Shown in pieces: positions 62,478-64,000 of a stretch of DNA of 64,000 nucleotides. How positions within the stretch are numbered: the first letter of the stretch is position 1; the number at the start of each line of letters is the position of its first letter. The position numbers and the translations under genes are program-made. Where the stretch lies: contig NZ_CP015381.1 of NCBI RefSeq assembly GCF_001854245.1, positions 3,817,001-3,881,000 on the forward strand, written 5' to 3'. The DNA is from Desulfococcus multivorans. Its GTDB lineage: Bacteria; Desulfobacterota; Desulfobacteria; Desulfobacterales; Desulfococcaceae. Below the pieces are notes generated by a model. It was not told where the DNA came from, did no database searches, and saw only the letters and a list, made by a program, of their open reading frames with translations.

Positions 62478-64000
62478 CTATTCGATCTCGGCCTTCAGGA
62501 TCTCGATGCCCTTAATGGCCGGGTTTTCGACGACGTGTCTCAGTTCGATGTTGATCTGCCCGTCAGAAACAGAAACCGGGAAGGATTTCATGACGCCGAT
62601 ATTGCCGCCGCCGGCGTCTGCGTACTGATCATAATCGTCGAGGACCAGATCATTTTCGACGTAAACATCGAATTGCCGACGCCCCACATCGAAGGCCCCC
62701 GTGTAGGTTTCCGCGAAATAGAGACGCACTTCGTATGCCCCGCTCGGCACCGGAAACGACCAGAGCATCTCGGTTCCCGGCGTTGGCGGATCCCATCTTT
62801 CGATCCTGAAGAGGGCGGCCGGCACCGTGCCCGGCACACTGGCGCCCAGGGTGATCGCCGCGCTGGTCGAAGCACTCTTGTTTCCGGAATCCGGAACGTT
62901 TACGTAGGCCGAAGGAGAGGACGTCGTATCCCCGGACCAGGCCACACCGCTGCTGTCGAGAGCCGAGAGGGTCGACCCGCCGGCATTGACCCGGAACAGC
63001 ACGTCGGGCACCTCGCCGGATCCGCCGGATTCCTCGATGATTTCGATGGCCGACACCTTTGCATTATCCGCGAGGGCGGTGAAATTGATGTTGAGCCCGC
63101 CGTCGGCGACATGGATGCCGGAGAACGTCTGGATCATGGCGGTGTAGGGTCCGACCTCCTTCACGATGTCGAAGTTGGACAAGCCGCCCTGTCCGCCTTC
63201 CACGTCGACGTTGAAGACCCGTTTGCCCGGAGCCGTCCAGTAGATCTCCGCAAAATGGAGCTTCACCGTATAGGTGCCGCCGTATTGAACGGGGATGGTG
63301 TAACCGAAGGCTTTGGCGAAGCGCTCCCGCTGGTAGAGAACGTCATCGGTGGTGCCGGCGATGGCGCTGGAGGTTCCGTAGGATTTGGCGCTGGAATAGA
63401 ACTGATCCGCCGACCAGGTGTCGCCGCTGCCGGATGTATAGGCGCTGCCGCCCGCGTTGATGCGATAGAGCGCGGTTGATGGCGCGGTGGAACCGCAGGT
63501 CCCGCTCAGGTTGACGGCGAGGGGTGAATTGATGCCGTCATGGGCGATGTTCAGCGTCGCCGACTTGGTGCTCTCAACGCTCAGGTCCATGCAGACGTTC
63601 AGCGAGAGGGAACTGCCTGCCTGAACACCGATGGGGAACGAGAAATCCTCCTGGATGTAAAAATCTGCTTCGCTTGCGCTGAGGATGCTCATATCCGTGA
63701 CATTCAGGTCGGCATCCCCCACATTGTTCAGGGTCAGGGGCAGACAGGTCGCCGTGTCGAGATCATGGGAACCGAAATCGAGGGCGGCGGGCGAGGCGCT
63801 GAGCCTTGCCACAGGCGCCGTGGAGCCCAATGAGATCTCGATGGCCGACACCTTCGCGTTGTCCGCCAGGGCATTGAAGCTGATGGTGAGGTTGCCGTCG
63901 TCAACGTAAATGCCGGGGAACGTCTTGACCACCGCGGTGTAGGCGCCAACCTCCTTCACGATGTCGAAGTTGGACAGGCTTCCCTGTCCGCCCTCCACGT
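62478..64000 (-). CDS. Large malectin-domain carbohydrate-binding protein, N-terminus beyond the window
   Basis: The last 507 or so residues of a surface protein are visible. A partial malectin-like domain ends with EGGQGSLSNFDIVKEVGAYT and NALADNAKVSAIEISLG. An Ig-like domain of the choice-of-anchor/ASPM type follows (LSASPAALDFGSHDLDTATC). A second malectin domain (LYRINAGGSAYTSGSGDTWS ... FAEIYWTAPGKRVFNVDVEG) and a third (LFRVNAGGSTLSALDSSGVA ... LYFAETYTGAFDVGRRQFDV) complete it. Malectin domains bind glycans. The first two share nearly identical segments (FDIVKEVG, ALADNAKVSAIEI), a sign of recent internal duplication. It is exported or cell-surface in all likelihood, though the signal peptide is outside the window. 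It ends VENPAIKGIEILKAEIE. Confidence 0.85.
   Translation of the reverse strand, partial: VEGGQGSLSNFDIVKEVGAYTAVVKTFPGIYVDDGNLTISFNALADNAKVSAIEISLGSTAPVARLSASPAALDFGSHDLDTATCLPLTLNNVGDADLNVTDMSILSASEADFYIQEDFSFPIGVQAGSSLSLNVCMDLSVESTKSATLNIAHDGINSPLAVNLSGTCGSTAPSTALYRINAGGSAYTSGSGDTWSADQFYSSAKSYGTSSAIAGTTDDVLYQRERFAKAFGYTIPVQYGGTYTVKLHFAEIYWTAPGKRVFNVDVEGGQGGLSNFDIVKEVGPYTAMIQTFSGIHVADGGLNINFTALADNAKVSAIEIIEESGGSGEVPDVLFRVNAGGSTLSALDSSGVAWSGDTTSSPSAYVNVPDSGNKSASTSAAITLGASVPGTVPAALFRIERWDPPTPGTEMLWSFPVPSGAYEVRLYFAETYTGAFDVGRRQFDVYVENDLVLDDYDQYADAGGGNIGVMKSFPVSVSDGQINIELRHVVENPAIKGIEILKAEIE

Overview
The window looks like chromosome from a high-GC, anaerobic Desulfobacterota-type bacterium (sulfate reducer or syntroph). 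The evidence is a selenocysteine formate dehydrogenase with a NuoG-like N-terminus, a methylmalonyl-CoA/transcarboxylase pathway ending in succinyl-CoA synthetase, a paired moeA and moeA-PBP operon, and a ubiA-ubiX-ubiD quinone group. No rRNA, tRNA, CRISPR array or phage was seen. The taxonomic guess is inference from gene content.

Region 1 (1-5.3 kb) is an accessory island of lower GC. It holds brnTA, higBA, a deleted relic of higBA, two vapBC pairs and a REP-associated tyrosine transposase (RAYT). Copies of a 264-bp element with GC-rich inverted ends separate these modules, all in the same direction. The element continues between the first surface-glycan genes, up to 10.2 kb.

Region 2 (5.6-14.4 kb) carries envelope and exopolysaccharide functions: a YdcF-like protein, UDP-GlcNAc 2-epimerase, a membrane-bound CapD-type nucleotide-sugar dehydratase and UDP-glucuronate decarboxylase, with a receiver protein and a large hybrid histidine kinase among them. 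Region 3 (14.6-22.4 kb) has leuDC, lepA, a receiver-GGDEF protein, a small ABM-domain protein and a secreted FG-GAP protein.

Region 4 (23.0-33.9 kb) is the metabolic core: a TetR regulator, methylmalonyl-CoA epimerase, methylmalonyl-CoA mutase, the MeaB chaperone, a biotin-dependent transcarboxylase (12S subunit, small protein, 5S subunit fused to a biotin domain) and sucCD. Together they interconvert propionyl-CoA and succinate while shuttling carboxyl groups to and from oxaloacetate/pyruvate. Region 5 (34.1-46.2 kb) has hypA, hypB, a hydrolase, RNase D, a FecR-like secreted protein, thrS, the selenoprotein fdhA, a DJ-1 protein, dusB and small unknowns.

Region 6 (46.8-50.0 kb) encodes a Sel1-repeat protein, an OmpA-like protein with a three-fold N-terminal repeat, and a membrane protein. 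Region 7 (50.4-58.8 kb) is one leftward operon: methyltransferase, AmrS-like radical SAM enzyme, ubiA, ubiX, ubiD (frameshifted), moeA and moeA-PBP. It makes quinone and molybdenum cofactor, the latter needed by FdhA. Region 8 (59-64 kb) has gene remnants, a PilZ protein with a zinc-finger tail, an arylsulfotransferase-like protein and the end of a malectin-domain protein.

From about 6 kb onward nearly every gene junction carries tandem heptamers (TGAAGGC) or octamers (such as AATCACAT or TTTTAGGG), usually as inverted arms around a short core. Several genes end inside these repeats, which supply the stop codon and a few C-terminal residues. A further family of long perfect hairpins occurs at 38.7, 46.4 and 60.2 kb.
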